From: Gracilimonas sp040877545
GTDB taxonomy: Bacteria > Bacteroidota > Rhodothermia > Balneolales > Balneolaceae
DNA: 54,681 bases
Reading direction: 5' to 3'
NCBI GenBank assembly: GCA_040877545.1
Contig: JBBDNN010000101.1
Span: 1-54,681, forward strand
Shown here: piece after piece, positions 41,390-50,019 of the stretch
How positions within the stretch are numbered: position 1 is the first letter of the stretch
Layout of the letters: every line of letters starts with the position of its first letter
Translations under genes and position numbers: made by a program
Notes under the pieces: generated by a model
The model's database searches: none
The model's input: the letters and a program-made list of their open reading frames with translations, nothing else
What the model was told of the DNA's origin: nothing

Positions 41390-42232
41390 ATGAACCCTTC
41401 ACCTTCCGTCAGCCAAACAGTACTAAAGCAATCACTGTTAAGCGATGTTGAAAAATCATCCAAAAGCATTCTTATGCAGGATATTTTCAATAAAATATTA
41501 ACTATTGCTAAACTGGATACCCATGTAATAGTTATTGGTGAAATTGGTTCAGGCAAAAAGCGTCTGGCACAAATTATTCATGAAAACGGAGGCCGGGCTG
41601 ATGGCCCATTTCACACTTTCTATTGTGTTGATGTGGATGAAGAAGAATATAAAGAGGCATTCAGAGAGCAACTTCATTTAGAGGAAGAGCATTTTATACT
41701 GAAATATAATGCAATAGAAAAAGCCTGTGATGGCATTCTCTATCTCGACCAATTTTCGGAACTGCCTCCCCAGCTGATGCTTAGCATCATTAACTCGTAT
41801 ATCAAAGGCAGTGAACAATTGTACCGCTATAACCAGGAAAATAAGCCACGCCTGGTGATATCCATGAACCAGGAATCATATCAAAAAGTACTTCATAAAT
41901 CTGTTTGGAAGAGTCTTCTTCAAAAACTGGATCCGGTAGTTGTAATGGTTCCGCCCCTGCGAGAACGCAAAGAAGATATACCGGTTATTATTGATTGTTT
42001 CCTCAATGAAATAAAAGAAAGATATAGCGACTGGAAAGATCTGAAGATATCTACAGAAGCTCTCAAAGAGTGTTTTAATTATAACTGGCCCGGCAATATC
42101 CGGCAACTGAAAAATGCTTTACTGCAAGGTGCCATCCTTTCATATGGCGAGACCATCGAAAGCCATCACCTTCCATTCTCTATGAATTGGAAATTACCTT
42201 ATGAGTTCGATGGAAATGAATTTTTAACATAA
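41390..42232 (+). CDS. Degenerate sigma-54 activator ATPase (probable ATP-locked decoy)
   Basis: A 280-residue AAA+ domain related to sigma-54 activators. Retained parts are the Walker A-like GEIGSGKK (50-57), sensor I (SMN), the long PPLRERKEDIP signature and the WPGNIRQLKNAL helix. Lost parts are the GAFTGA loop (the region reads REQLHLEEEHFIL), the Walker B glutamate (YLDQ, Asp120-Gln121), and both arginine fingers of the FREDLYxR segment (VWKSLLQK). There is neither a receiver nor a C-terminal DNA-binding domain. Glu-to-Gln in Walker B usually permits ATP binding but blocks hydrolysis. I infer a regulatory partner or inhibitor of a true activator. It lies inside the sigma-54-controlled operon. 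Confidence 0.85.
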   Translation: MNPSPSVSQTVLKQSLLSDVEKSSKSILMQDIFNKILTIAKLDTHVIVIGEIGSGKKRLAQIIHENGGRADGPFHTFYCVDVDEEEYKEAFREQLHLEEEHFILKYNAIEKACDGILYLDQFSELPPQLMLSIINSYIKGSEQLYRYNQENKPRLVISMNQESYQKVLHKSVWKSLLQKLDPVVVMVPPLRERKEDIPVIIDCFLNEIKERYSDWKDLKISTEALKECFNYNWPGNIRQLKNALLQGAILSYGETIESHHLPFSMNWKLPYEFDGNEFLT

Positions 42233-42275
42233 ATAAACAATTTAATTTAGTACAGACATTAAGAGAGAGAGTTTT

Positions 42276-44198
42276 ATGATAATCGGTTTTATAATATCAT
42301 TTTTGGTACCGGTGGCACTGGCCTTAGTGTTAACCCCCTTTGTTATCCGTTTTGCCCACAAAATAGGAGCACTTGATGCGCCGGGCGATAGAAAAGTACA
42401 CAAAACGGTTACCCCCCGGCTTGGTGGTTTTGCTATATTTTTGAGTGTTGTACTATCCTCTGTAATAATTTTTTTGCTGTTCCCATCCATTTTCGCCGGA
42501 ATAGGTGAAAATATAATTGCAGTAAGCATTGTAGCCTTTTGCTTTGCTGCAATTTTTGCCCTTGGCTTTTATGATGACATGAAACCTTTAAGCGCTGGCC
42601 TAAAATTTGGTGTCCAGTTTGTGATAGCCACGCTTGTGTATTATGCAGGTTTTAAAATTTCTGTAATCACTAATCCATTAGGCTCGGGAATTTTGAATGT
42701 GGAGCTGATTGAATTTCCACTCACGCTACTGTGGATTGTTGGCATCACTAATGCCTTTAATTTAATAGATGGCCTGGATGGACTTTCCTCTGGTGTAGCC
42801 ACTATTGCCTGCATTTCAATATTTACCGTATCTGCTTTATCAGGACAAATCTGGATTGCTGCACTGGCGCTTATTTTTGCAGGTTCACTTGTTGGTTTTT
42901 TACGATATAATTTCAGGCCTGCTCAAATTTTTCTCGGCGATTCAGGTAGCCTGATTATTGGATTTTCCCTGGCATTATTATCCATTCAAAGTGCTACCAA
43001 AATTTCAACAGGTTTTGCTCTTTTATTCCCCATACTGGTTTTAGGCCTTCCCATCACAGATACAATTATATCAATGATCAGAAGATTTTTGGGAAGTTTC
43101 CTCAAACAAAATAAAGAAGAATCAAATTCTCTGCTTCGCAAGTTATATAGCATGTTTCGGCCCGACAGCTCCCATATACATCACCAGTTAATTTCGCTGG
43201 GGCTGTCTCACCGCAATTCAGTAATTGTGCTTTATGCAGTATCAGCTGCTTTCGCTCTGGGTGCTTTTTCACTGACCGTGATAGAAAGTGTTGAAACTAC
43301 CGTAGTCTTTGGGCTTCTATTATGCATTGGACTTTTCATGGGTATTAAGAGACTTCGCTATCACGAAATTGAAATTTTTAACAACGGTTTATTAATGCCA
43401 CTCTATGAACGATGGATTATTAACCGTACTACTTTTCTGAGTTTATTAGATCTCAGTTTTATCGCTATTGCTTACAGCCTCAGCTACTTCCTGATCTACA
43501 GCATCAATCCAGTTATGATTGACTTTGCGTATTTCGAGCAAATTTTAATTGCTGTGCTTTGCGTTCAGTTAGGCACTTTCTGGCTGACAGGCATATATCG
43601 GGAAACCATCAGGCAAATGGGAATAGGAAATGCCCTTGGTATTACGGGATCTGTTTTTTCAGCAATGTTGGCAACGGCTCTTGTACTTGTAATAATAGAA
43701 GCACTTCCGCTGGCCTCCATCATTCAGTTTTTAATCCTGGATTTCTATTTCCTTCTAACGCTGACACTCGGCGTCCGAATTGCCTACAGAGCTCTTAGTT
43801 ATTTATTTAACCGCGAGAAAAAAACAGGAGAAAACGTGCTTATTTATGGTGCTAATGACAACGGAGCGATGATCCTTCACAAAATTAATAATACCAGTAA
43901 AAGCAACCTCAAGGTTCTCGGTTTTCTGGATGAAGATCCCAATCTGGAAGGTAAATTTATAAACGGTTATCCCATTTTAGGCGGACACTGGCAGTTAGCT
44001 AAGACCTTAAGAAAAACCAATGTAGATAGCATTTTTATTTGCGATCAAAGCATTAAGCCCGAAAACTTCAAGAGATTGAGGGAACAGGCAAAGCTGAATG
44101 ATATAAAGATCAAGCGTCTGGAGGTCAGCCTGAAAAATATTGGCAAGCAATCAGAAGATAAACCAACGGTCAACGATAAAGTGATTTCATATATCTGA
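42276..44198 (+). CDS. WecA-like phosphosugar transferase fused to WbpM/CapD N-terminal half
   Basis: A 640-residue membrane protein in two parts. Residues 1-~345 are a WecA/MraY-type polyprenyl-phosphate sugar-1-P transferase with Asp100-Asp101 (FYDDMKP), NAFNLIDGLDGL (159-170), FLGDSG (219-224) and HIHHQL (300-305). Residues ~370-640 have four membrane helices and a CoA_binding_3-like domain (ENVLIYGANDNGAMIL .. VLGFLDEDP), which is the N-terminal half of WbpM/CapD/FlaA1 dehydratases without the catalytic dehydratase domain. It probably starts repeat-unit synthesis on undecaprenyl phosphate. Confidence 0.9.
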   Translation: MIIGFIISFLVPVALALVLTPFVIRFAHKIGALDAPGDRKVHKTVTPRLGGFAIFLSVVLSSVIIFLLFPSIFAGIGENIIAVSIVAFCFAAIFALGFYDDMKPLSAGLKFGVQFVIATLVYYAGFKISVITNPLGSGILNVELIEFPLTLLWIVGITNAFNLIDGLDGLSSGVATIACISIFTVSALSGQIWIAALALIFAGSLVGFLRYNFRPAQIFLGDSGSLIIGFSLALLSIQSATKISTGFALLFPILVLGLPITDTIISMIRRFLGSFLKQNKEESNSLLRKLYSMFRPDSSHIHHQLISLGLSHRNSVIVLYAVSAAFALGAFSLTVIESVETTVVFGLLLCIGLFMGIKRLRYHEIEIFNNGLLMPLYERWIINRTTFLSLLDLSFIAIAYSLSYFLIYSINPVMIDFAYFEQILIAVLCVQLGTFWLTGIYRETIRQMGIGNALGITGSVFSAMLATALVLVIIEALPLASIIQFLILDFYFLLTLTLGVRIAYRALSYLFNREKKTGENVLIYGANDNGAMILHKINNTSKSNLKVLGFLDEDPNLEGKFINGYPILGGHWQLAKTLRKTNVDSIFICDQSIKPENFKRLREQAKLNDIKIKRLEVSLKNIGKQSEDKPTVNDKVISYI

Positions 44199-44234
44199 TG
44201 GCTTCACCATTCTAATATAAAATTCAATAATGTT

Positions 44235-46082
44235 ATGAAAACTGATACGATACTCAAATTTTGCATACTGACCTTAGCTGCTTTCACAGCCTATTCCTGC
44301 GAAACGTTTACAAATGACCCTGGAAAAATAAATGAAAGGTCTGAAGAAGCTGATGTAGCTATTACTAATATAAATACTCCTTCTACTGCTATAGTAGGTG
44401 AAACAGTAAATTTCACCATAACCATTGAGAATGTAGGGGCGGAAGATGCTACCGGAAATCTGAATATAGTTATTACCAATAATAGCGATGGCACCTCTAT
44501 TGATACTCATAATTTTGCAAATGGGTTAAAAGCTGACAGCTCTGTAACGTTCGAATATCAGTTGGAAATGAATGACGAAACAGGAGAGCGAACCTATCTT
44601 TTCAGTCATGATTACGAAGATGACAACCCGGAAAATGATTCCGCTGTTGTTGCTATTACTATTATTGAACAACAGGCTGAAGATCTTGCTATCACTCGAT
44701 TTACAGGCCCTTCTTCAGTGGTTCGGGGAGATTTAGCCGAAATTGAGCTTACTGTTACAAATACAGGTATGGAGGATATTAATGATGAAGTTTCCATTGT
44801 TCTCATCAACATAACAACTGATGATATTATTGGATCCAGATCGATTGATGACGGTTTAGCCTCCGGTAGTTCTTTAGCGTATTTATTAGACTGGAATACA
44901 GGTTCTCTAGAGGCCGGTGACTATGTGTTAGAAGCCTCTCATAATTTTGAAGATGAAACTCCTGCCAATAACTCCGGCACACTTACTATTTCAATAAATG
45001 ATTCTGATTCTCCTGAGGAAGCAAATTTAGCAATTAATTCTCTAAGCATCCCTTCCTCTGCAACATTAGGAGAAACGGTTACCATAGAATTTCGCGTAGA
45101 AAATACGGGGGGCGATGATTTTAACAGCTCTTTCGAAGTTTCTCTGTGGAATGATACTGATGAGCGTTCTATAGATTCAGAAAATATCAATGGCGGCTTG
45201 ATGGCCGGTGAAACCAGAGATATCACCTTTAGCTGGGATACCGAAAATGCCACCCCTGGTGATCATACCCTTATTGCAAGTCACGAGGTTGAAGATGGCT
45301 CACCCGTAAATAATTCGGAATCTGCCGAAATTACTCTCAATGAGTCCCAATCTGCTGCCCTTGATCTTGCGGTTACAGAATTTAGCGGACCTGATGAAGC
45401 TACCCAGGGAGATGATATCGATTTTAGCGTAACCATAAGCAATTTAGGTGAAGGTACAATTACTGGTGAATATGATTTGATAGTTACGGATGAAACCGAT
45501 GAAACTGAAATTCACAGCAGAACACTTGATACTGACATTGATCCAGGAAACGAAAGAGCTTTCAGAATTGGCTGGGAAACTTCAGATGCATCTATCGGCG
45601 AACATACGGTTACTGTTGAGCATACTTTTGAGGACGAAAGCCCTGATAATAATACACGCTCTATTACAATAACAATAAACGAGCAAGGCTTTCTGAATTT
45701 GTCGATTGAAAAGGCTAGTCCAGACGAAATAAAACCAGGGCAGAAAAAAAAAGTCACGATAAAAGGCGACGGTTTTAGAGATGATTTGAAAATCGATTTC
45801 TTGCGAAATGAAAATGAAGGCAGGGGTCGAAATGATGATGACGATGATGACGACGACGATGATGACGATGATGATGACGGAGACGATGACGATGATGACA
45901 GCAATAATGGCTGGACAACAGCACCATCAATTTCAGATATCAAAGTAAAGAATCCACAGACGCTTGAATTTACCGTAGAAGTCAGCCGGTTTGTCTTTAG
46001 AGAGCAAGTCTGGGATATCCAGCTAACGAATCCCGATGGAGCTGAAGCGGTTCTTCAAGAGGCGCTCAAAGTAAAACATTGA
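44235..46082 (+). CDS. CARDB-repeat lipoprotein with Asp-rich tract
   Basis: A 615-residue lipoprotein with lipobox TAYSC (Cys22). Four repeats of about 105-115 residues follow (starting near 39, 150, 268 and 378), each with VxITNIxxPSxAxxGExVxFxITIxN-type starts and a closing HxFEDExPxNNS motif, the CARDB adhesion-like Ig fold. An acidic tract of 15 Asp, Gly and 6 Asp (DNA 45834-45899) links to a C-terminal IPT/TIG-like domain (ASPDEIKPGQKKKVTIKGDGF). It is probably surface-exposed and may bind Ca2+ or anchor the polymer. It follows the WecA fusion gene in the same operon. Confidence 0.85.
   Translation: MKTDTILKFCILTLAAFTAYSCETFTNDPGKINERSEEADVAITNINTPSTAIVGETVNFTITIENVGAEDATGNLNIVITNNSDGTSIDTHNFANGLKADSSVTFEYQLEMNDETGERTYLFSHDYEDDNPENDSAVVAITIIEQQAEDLAITRFTGPSSVVRGDLAEIELTVTNTGMEDINDEVSIVLINITTDDIIGSRSIDDGLASGSSLAYLLDWNTGSLEAGDYVLEASHNFEDETPANNSGTLTISINDSDSPEEANLAINSLSIPSSATLGETVTIEFRVENTGGDDFNSSFEVSLWNDTDERSIDSENINGGLMAGETRDITFSWDTENATPGDHTLIASHEVEDGSPVNNSESAEITLNESQSAALDLAVTEFSGPDEATQGDDIDFSVTISNLGEGTITGEYDLIVTDETDETEIHSRTLDTDIDPGNERAFRIGWETSDASIGEHTVTVEHTFEDESPDNNTRSITITINEQGFLNLSIEKASPDEIKPGQKKKVTIKGDGFRDDLKIDFLRNENEGRGRNDDDDDDDDDDDDDDDGDDDDDDSNNGWTTAPSISDIKVKNPQTLEFTVEVSRFVFREQVWDIQLTNPDGAEAVLQEALKVKH
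45834..45899 (+). repeat. GAT/GAC trinucleotide tract encoding poly-Asp
   Basis: Twenty-two successive codons: 15 Asp (GAT/GAC), one Gly, six Asp. Codons alternate irregularly between GAT and GAC, which lowers slippage risk. The tract can change length without a frameshift. Confidence 0.9.
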
Positions 46083-46144
46083 ATTTAACCAATACCAATT
46101 TCTCTTTTTAAAATCTTGATAATAACACCCAAAGAAATAGCCCA

Positions 46145-47908
46145 ATGAACAAACTACTTATTTTCACCCTCACCCTATTAACACTTACATCCTGCAAACT
46201 TTTTAACAGCGATTCTGATTCAGATCCCGATCCCGAAGATCCATCGGCAGGAGTCACGGATATTGCTATTAATGAAGTTGAAGCACCAGGTTTTATATCA
46301 GAAGAGAGTACAGCCGATATAAGTGTTTCAATTGTCAATGTTGGAAGCAATGCCGTTAGTGATTCAATAAGTATCACTTTAACAAATGAAGACACCGAAG
46401 AAGTTATTAGTACACAAAAGATAAATGGCCTGGCGGTAAATGATACTACCATCCTTACCTTTAGCTGGAATACAGAGGGCGTTCCTGAAGGTGAGTATAC
46501 CATATCAGCTTCTCATGATCTTTCAGATGATGAGGTTAGTAATAACACCAAGTCTGCCACAGTTACTATCAGTGCCAAATCAGAAAATGATATTGCTATT
46601 TCTACATTTAATGCACCTGCATCTATTACACAGGGAGAAGATGCGGAAATTGAAGTTATTCTTTCAAATTCGGGTGAAGAAGATATATCTGAAGATATCA
46701 CTATCACCTTATCCGATGAAACCGATATTACTACTATCGATACTCAAACTGTAAATGGCTTAACTGTAGGCGAAGAAACCACTCTTACCTTTACCTGGAA
46801 TTCCGGCGGTGCCTCTATCGGCGATCATACAGTTACGGCAATGCATGACTTTGAGGATGACAACGATTCCAATAATTCACAATCTACAACAGTAACTGTA
46901 AACGAGGAGTTAGTTGCTGATATAGCGGTTTCCAATATTATTGCACCTGAGTCTGTCACTATGGGAGAAGACGCCGGCATTGAAGTTACCATTTCAAATT
47001 CAGGTGAAGATGATATTTCCGAAGAGATTGCCATCACACTATCCGATGACACCGATAACACCACTATTGATACTCAAACTATTAATGGGTTGAGTGCAGG
47101 TGATGAAACTACCCTTACCTTTACCTGGAATTCCGGCGGTGCCTCTATTGGTGACCATACAATTACGGCAATGCACAATTTTGAGGATGACGACAACTCC
47201 AATAATTCACAATCTACCACAGTAACTGTAAACGAGGAGTTAGTTGCTGATATAGCGGTTTCCAATATTACTGCACCTGAGTCTGTCACTATTGGAGAAA
47301 ATGCCAACATTGAAGTTACCATTTCAAATCCCGGCGAAGATGATATTTCGGAAGAGATAGTTATCACCCTATTCGATGAAACCGATAATACAACTATAAA
47401 TACACAAACTATTAGTGGTTTGTCTGTAGGGAGTGAAACCACTCTTAATTTCACCTGGAATACCAGCGGGTCCTCTAATGGTGATCATACAATAGTGGCC
47501 ACACATGATTTTGAGGATGATGATTCTTCAAATGACTCTCAATCCACTACCATTACTATTAATGAAGATGTGAATTCAGATATAGCTATTACCGTAACTG
47601 ATGCGCCGGAAAATGTAACTCGCGGTGAAACAGCCGTTATAGATGTTCTAATTGAAAATCTCGGTGACTTTGATATTACAGATGCCATCCGGGTTTTTCT
47701 TACTCATCATCAGGTTGAAGAAGCAGATAGTCAATATTTAGATAATGGCCTTTCTGCGGGAAGTTCAGCAACACTGACTCTTCATTGGGATACCAGCAGC
47801 CAAACAACAGGCCCTCCACCTCATCCTATTGTTTTACAGCACGATTTCGATGATGGAATTCCAGCCAATAATGCTGACACAACCTATATACAGGTAGATC
47901 TGCCGTAA
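46145..47908 (+). CDS. CARDB tandem-repeat lipoprotein
   Basis: A 587-residue lipoprotein (lipobox TLTSC, Cys17) made of five CARDB-type repeats. The second to fourth repeats have an exact 110-residue (330-nt) period, each with the units ITLSDETD, GLTVGEETTLTFTWN, GDHTITAMHDFEDD and SNNSQSTTVTVNEE. The first and fifth are more diverged. The near-identity of repeats 3 and 4 at the DNA level points to recent duplication or recombination. It is a second surface filament-like protein next to 44235-46082, with which it shares the fold but not the acidic tract. Confidence 0.87.
   Translation: MNKLLIFTLTLLTLTSCKLFNSDSDSDPDPEDPSAGVTDIAINEVEAPGFISEESTADISVSIVNVGSNAVSDSISITLTNEDTEEVISTQKINGLAVNDTTILTFSWNTEGVPEGEYTISASHDLSDDEVSNNTKSATVTISAKSENDIAISTFNAPASITQGEDAEIEVILSNSGEEDISEDITITLSDETDITTIDTQTVNGLTVGEETTLTFTWNSGGASIGDHTVTAMHDFEDDNDSNNSQSTTVTVNEELVADIAVSNIIAPESVTMGEDAGIEVTISNSGEDDISEEIAITLSDDTDNTTIDTQTINGLSAGDETTLTFTWNSGGASIGDHTITAMHNFEDDDNSNNSQSTTVTVNEELVADIAVSNITAPESVTIGENANIEVTISNPGEDDISEEIVITLFDETDNTTINTQTISGLSVGSETTLNFTWNTSGSSNGDHTIVATHDFEDDDSSNDSQSTTITINEDVNSDIAITVTDAPENVTRGETAVIDVLIENLGDFDITDAIRVFLTHHQVEEADSQYLDNGLSAGSSATLTLHWDTSSQTTGPPPHPIVLQHDFDDGIPANNADTTYIQVDLP
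46561..47550 (+). repeat. 330-nt tandem repeats inside the CARDB lipoprotein
   Basis: Three successive units start at 46561, 46891 and 47221, with the fourth boundary at 47551, giving a constant 330-nt period. The 46891 and 47221 units share long identical stretches at their starts, including the AACGAGGAGTTAGTTGCTGA block. Confidence 0.88.
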
Positions 47909-47943
47909 AAAAATGCAGTCAAAAAAATGCAGTCAAAAAAATG
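47907..47943 (+). repeat. Short tandem repeat after the CARDB gene
   Basis: The 14-nt unit AAAAAAATGCAGTC occurs at 47907-47920 and 47921-47934, followed by a partial third copy AAAAAAATG. It begins inside the stop codon of the CARDB gene. Confidence 0.9.
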
Positions 47944-47970
47944 TAATAAGAGAGTTTTAAATACAGCAAC

Positions 47971-49239
47971 ATGAAAATCAAAAACTTATTAAACCCACAA
48001 AGGATAATTTATTTTAGAATGATGGTATTGGTTGTAATACCCGTTTTTTTCCTGGCGTTAATTCGGGTATGGCCAGAACCGGAACCACAATTCGAGAAAG
48101 AGAATATTGCACCAAATAATGATATTTGGGTAACCGCTTACCTGGCTACCTGGCAGCATAACGCCGGAACCAAATACTCTAACTGGGGAGCAATGAAAAC
48201 GGATGATATCGACTGGGATGCCTTCACACACCTTATCTACTTTGCTCTTAATATAGATACGAATGGCCGTCCCAGCCAAAGTTTCGACCCTAAAAACCGT
48301 GGTAATTTTAACAGCGACCGGCTAAATGTGATTGTGCCGGCAGCTCATCGCAACAATACCAAAATCCTGTTCAGTGTGGGAGGCAGCGGTAATTATAGCG
48401 GTTTCAGTTCATCCATCACCCCGAAAAACAGAGCGCAATTTATCGACACTATTGCTGAAATTATCACCAAATATGGCTTTGATGGAGTTGATTTGGACAT
48501 GGAACCCATCAAAAAGAAAGATTATGCTAACTATTACCAGTTTGTATTAAAGCTGGATGAAGCATTTAATAACCTGCAAACCCGCAATGGCGAGCGGCCC
48601 CTTATAACAATAGCAGCATTAAAAGGGAAAGATGTCTCAGAGTTATATGCGAGCATACAACAGCAAGTAGATCAAATCAATATCATGACGTATGATATGG
48701 CACAGGCATGGTCGGGTTGGCAGGCATGGCATAATTCTGCGCTTTATAGCGATGGGATAAAATTTGATCGCACAGGTGGCGAAATGTCGAGTGTAGAACA
48801 AAAAGTTAAAGCGGCACTTGCAGCAGGTATTGATCGGAAGAAATTAGGAATCGGAATCGATTTTTATGGATATATCTGGCATAGTGTCCACCGGCTGGGA
48901 AAGTGGGAAACGTGGCCGGATGAAGATATGTCTATAATGGAAAGATCCGGTGGTGTTCCTTATTCAGAGCTATATGAACGCTATAACTTGAATAACGCTT
49001 CCTGGGATGAACAAGCTCAGACCTCATACCTGAATATTGATAACCCACGGACTTTTATTTCCTTTGATAATGAACGTTCTGTACAAGAAAAAGTACAATA
49101 TGCTATAGACCAGGGATTAGGCGGAGTTATTCTTTGGGAGCTTGGTGGTGGATTTTTAGAAAACCATTCATCAGGACAAAAAGATCCACTTTTACAATCC
49201 GTAAAAAGCAAACTTCAACAAAAAACCATGCAACCGTAA
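47971..49239 (+). CDS. GH18 family glycoside hydrolase
   Basis: A 422-residue GH18 (chitinase-like) enzyme. An N-terminal hydrophobic helix (about 12-32) serves as signal anchor. The SxGG motif is SVGGSG (135-140) and the catalytic signature DxxDxDxE is DGVDLDME (171-178) with acid Glu178. Late aromatic residues (DQGLGGVILWELGGG) match the barrel end. Such enzymes in exopolysaccharide loci may trim beta-1,4-GlcNAc-containing polymer; together with the NodB deacetylase this hints that the backbone contains GlcNAc, an inference only. Confidence 0.92.
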   Translation: MKIKNLLNPQRIIYFRMMVLVVIPVFFLALIRVWPEPEPQFEKENIAPNNDIWVTAYLATWQHNAGTKYSNWGAMKTDDIDWDAFTHLIYFALNIDTNGRPSQSFDPKNRGNFNSDRLNVIVPAAHRNNTKILFSVGGSGNYSGFSSSITPKNRAQFIDTIAEIITKYGFDGVDLDMEPIKKKDYANYYQFVLKLDEAFNNLQTRNGERPLITIAALKGKDVSELYASIQQQVDQINIMTYDMAQAWSGWQAWHNSALYSDGIKFDRTGGEMSSVEQKVKAALAAGIDRKKLGIGIDFYGYIWHSVHRLGKWETWPDEDMSIMERSGGVPYSELYERYNLNNASWDEQAQTSYLNIDNPRTFISFDNERSVQEKVQYAIDQGLGGVILWELGGGFLENHSSGQKDPLLQSVKSKLQQKTMQP

Positions 49240-49256
49240 TTCTTATGAGGTAATTC

Positions 49257-49982
49257 ATGACCTATGATTCAATTCAATCTATTCTTGCACAAATCCTTAT
49301 CAAGCTTCAGAATGGATATGAATTACTACGTGAGGGGCATTATACTGTAATATGGATGGAGTTTTTAAAAAGACTCTATTCTACTTCTTTATCGGTAGGT
49401 CTACGCAGAGATATTTCGGAAGATTTTGAGAATCCTAACGCTCGAATAGACATCTCCATACGTAAGTTAAAAAACTCTGATACCAGAATTATACTTGAGC
49501 ATGGGAAATTTGCGAAAGCAAACCCAAGGCTTGCAGAGTATCAACAAAATTTGGTAGAGGCAGATTTACCAGATTGTTATGTAGCAGTAACTGAATATAA
49601 TGAACCGTGCTATATGCAGTGGCTGATTGGCCCTGAGCATAATGAACGGTTGAGTGAACTTTTCGGCAACTCCTTCCCGCAACTCAAAAAAGATGAAGCA
49701 TTGCTCGAAGCCGCTTTTATGAGGCCTGCTTTTCGGGGAAAGCGAATTATGCCAGCTGCTATGAGTCGAATTACCCGGAAAGCCAAAGACATGGAGGGAA
49801 TTCGCTACGTACACACTTTTGTGGATATACAGAACATCCCATCACTAAAAGGTTGTAAGCGCGCCGGCTTCTCTCCCTATATCATGCGGGAAGACCGATG
49901 GTTTTTATTTCGCCGTAAAATCACTTTTGCGTCACTACCAAACGAAGTTATTTCTCAATATAAAACAGCCATCAGTAAATGA
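49257..49982 (+). CDS. GNAT-like acyltransferase
   Basis: A 241-residue protein. The middle part has a GNAT acetyl-CoA loop (EAAFMRPAFRGKRIMPAAMSRI, the R-x-x-G-x pattern with Lys-Arg in place) and the strand YVHTFVDIQNIPSLKGCKRAGFSPY, where Asn and the helix N-cap fit the fold. The N-terminal ~90 residues do not match a family I know. It starts 17 nt after the GH18 gene and is the last gene of the rightward exopolysaccharide operon. Confidence 0.78.
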   Translation: MTYDSIQSILAQILIKLQNGYELLREGHYTVIWMEFLKRLYSTSLSVGLRRDISEDFENPNARIDISIRKLKNSDTRIILEHGKFAKANPRLAEYQQNLVEADLPDCYVAVTEYNEPCYMQWLIGPEHNERLSELFGNSFPQLKKDEALLEAAFMRPAFRGKRIMPAAMSRITRKAKDMEGIRYVHTFVDIQNIPSLKGCKRAGFSPYIMREDRWFLFRRKITFASLPNEVISQYKTAISK

Positions 49983-50019
49983 AATAATGATTCCATTTTG
50001 TACCTGCTCAACCAGTTTT

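Noticed and set aside
45512..45943. Antisense serine-rich frame of 143 codons
   Set aside because: It is the complement of the poly-Asp tract and CARDB coding sequence, whose plus-strand protein is clearly genuine.
18418..49982. A full exosortase/PEP-CTERM system
   Set aside because: Several accessory gene types fit, but no exosortase, no PEP-CTERM sorting tail and no PrsK-type kinase were found in the window.
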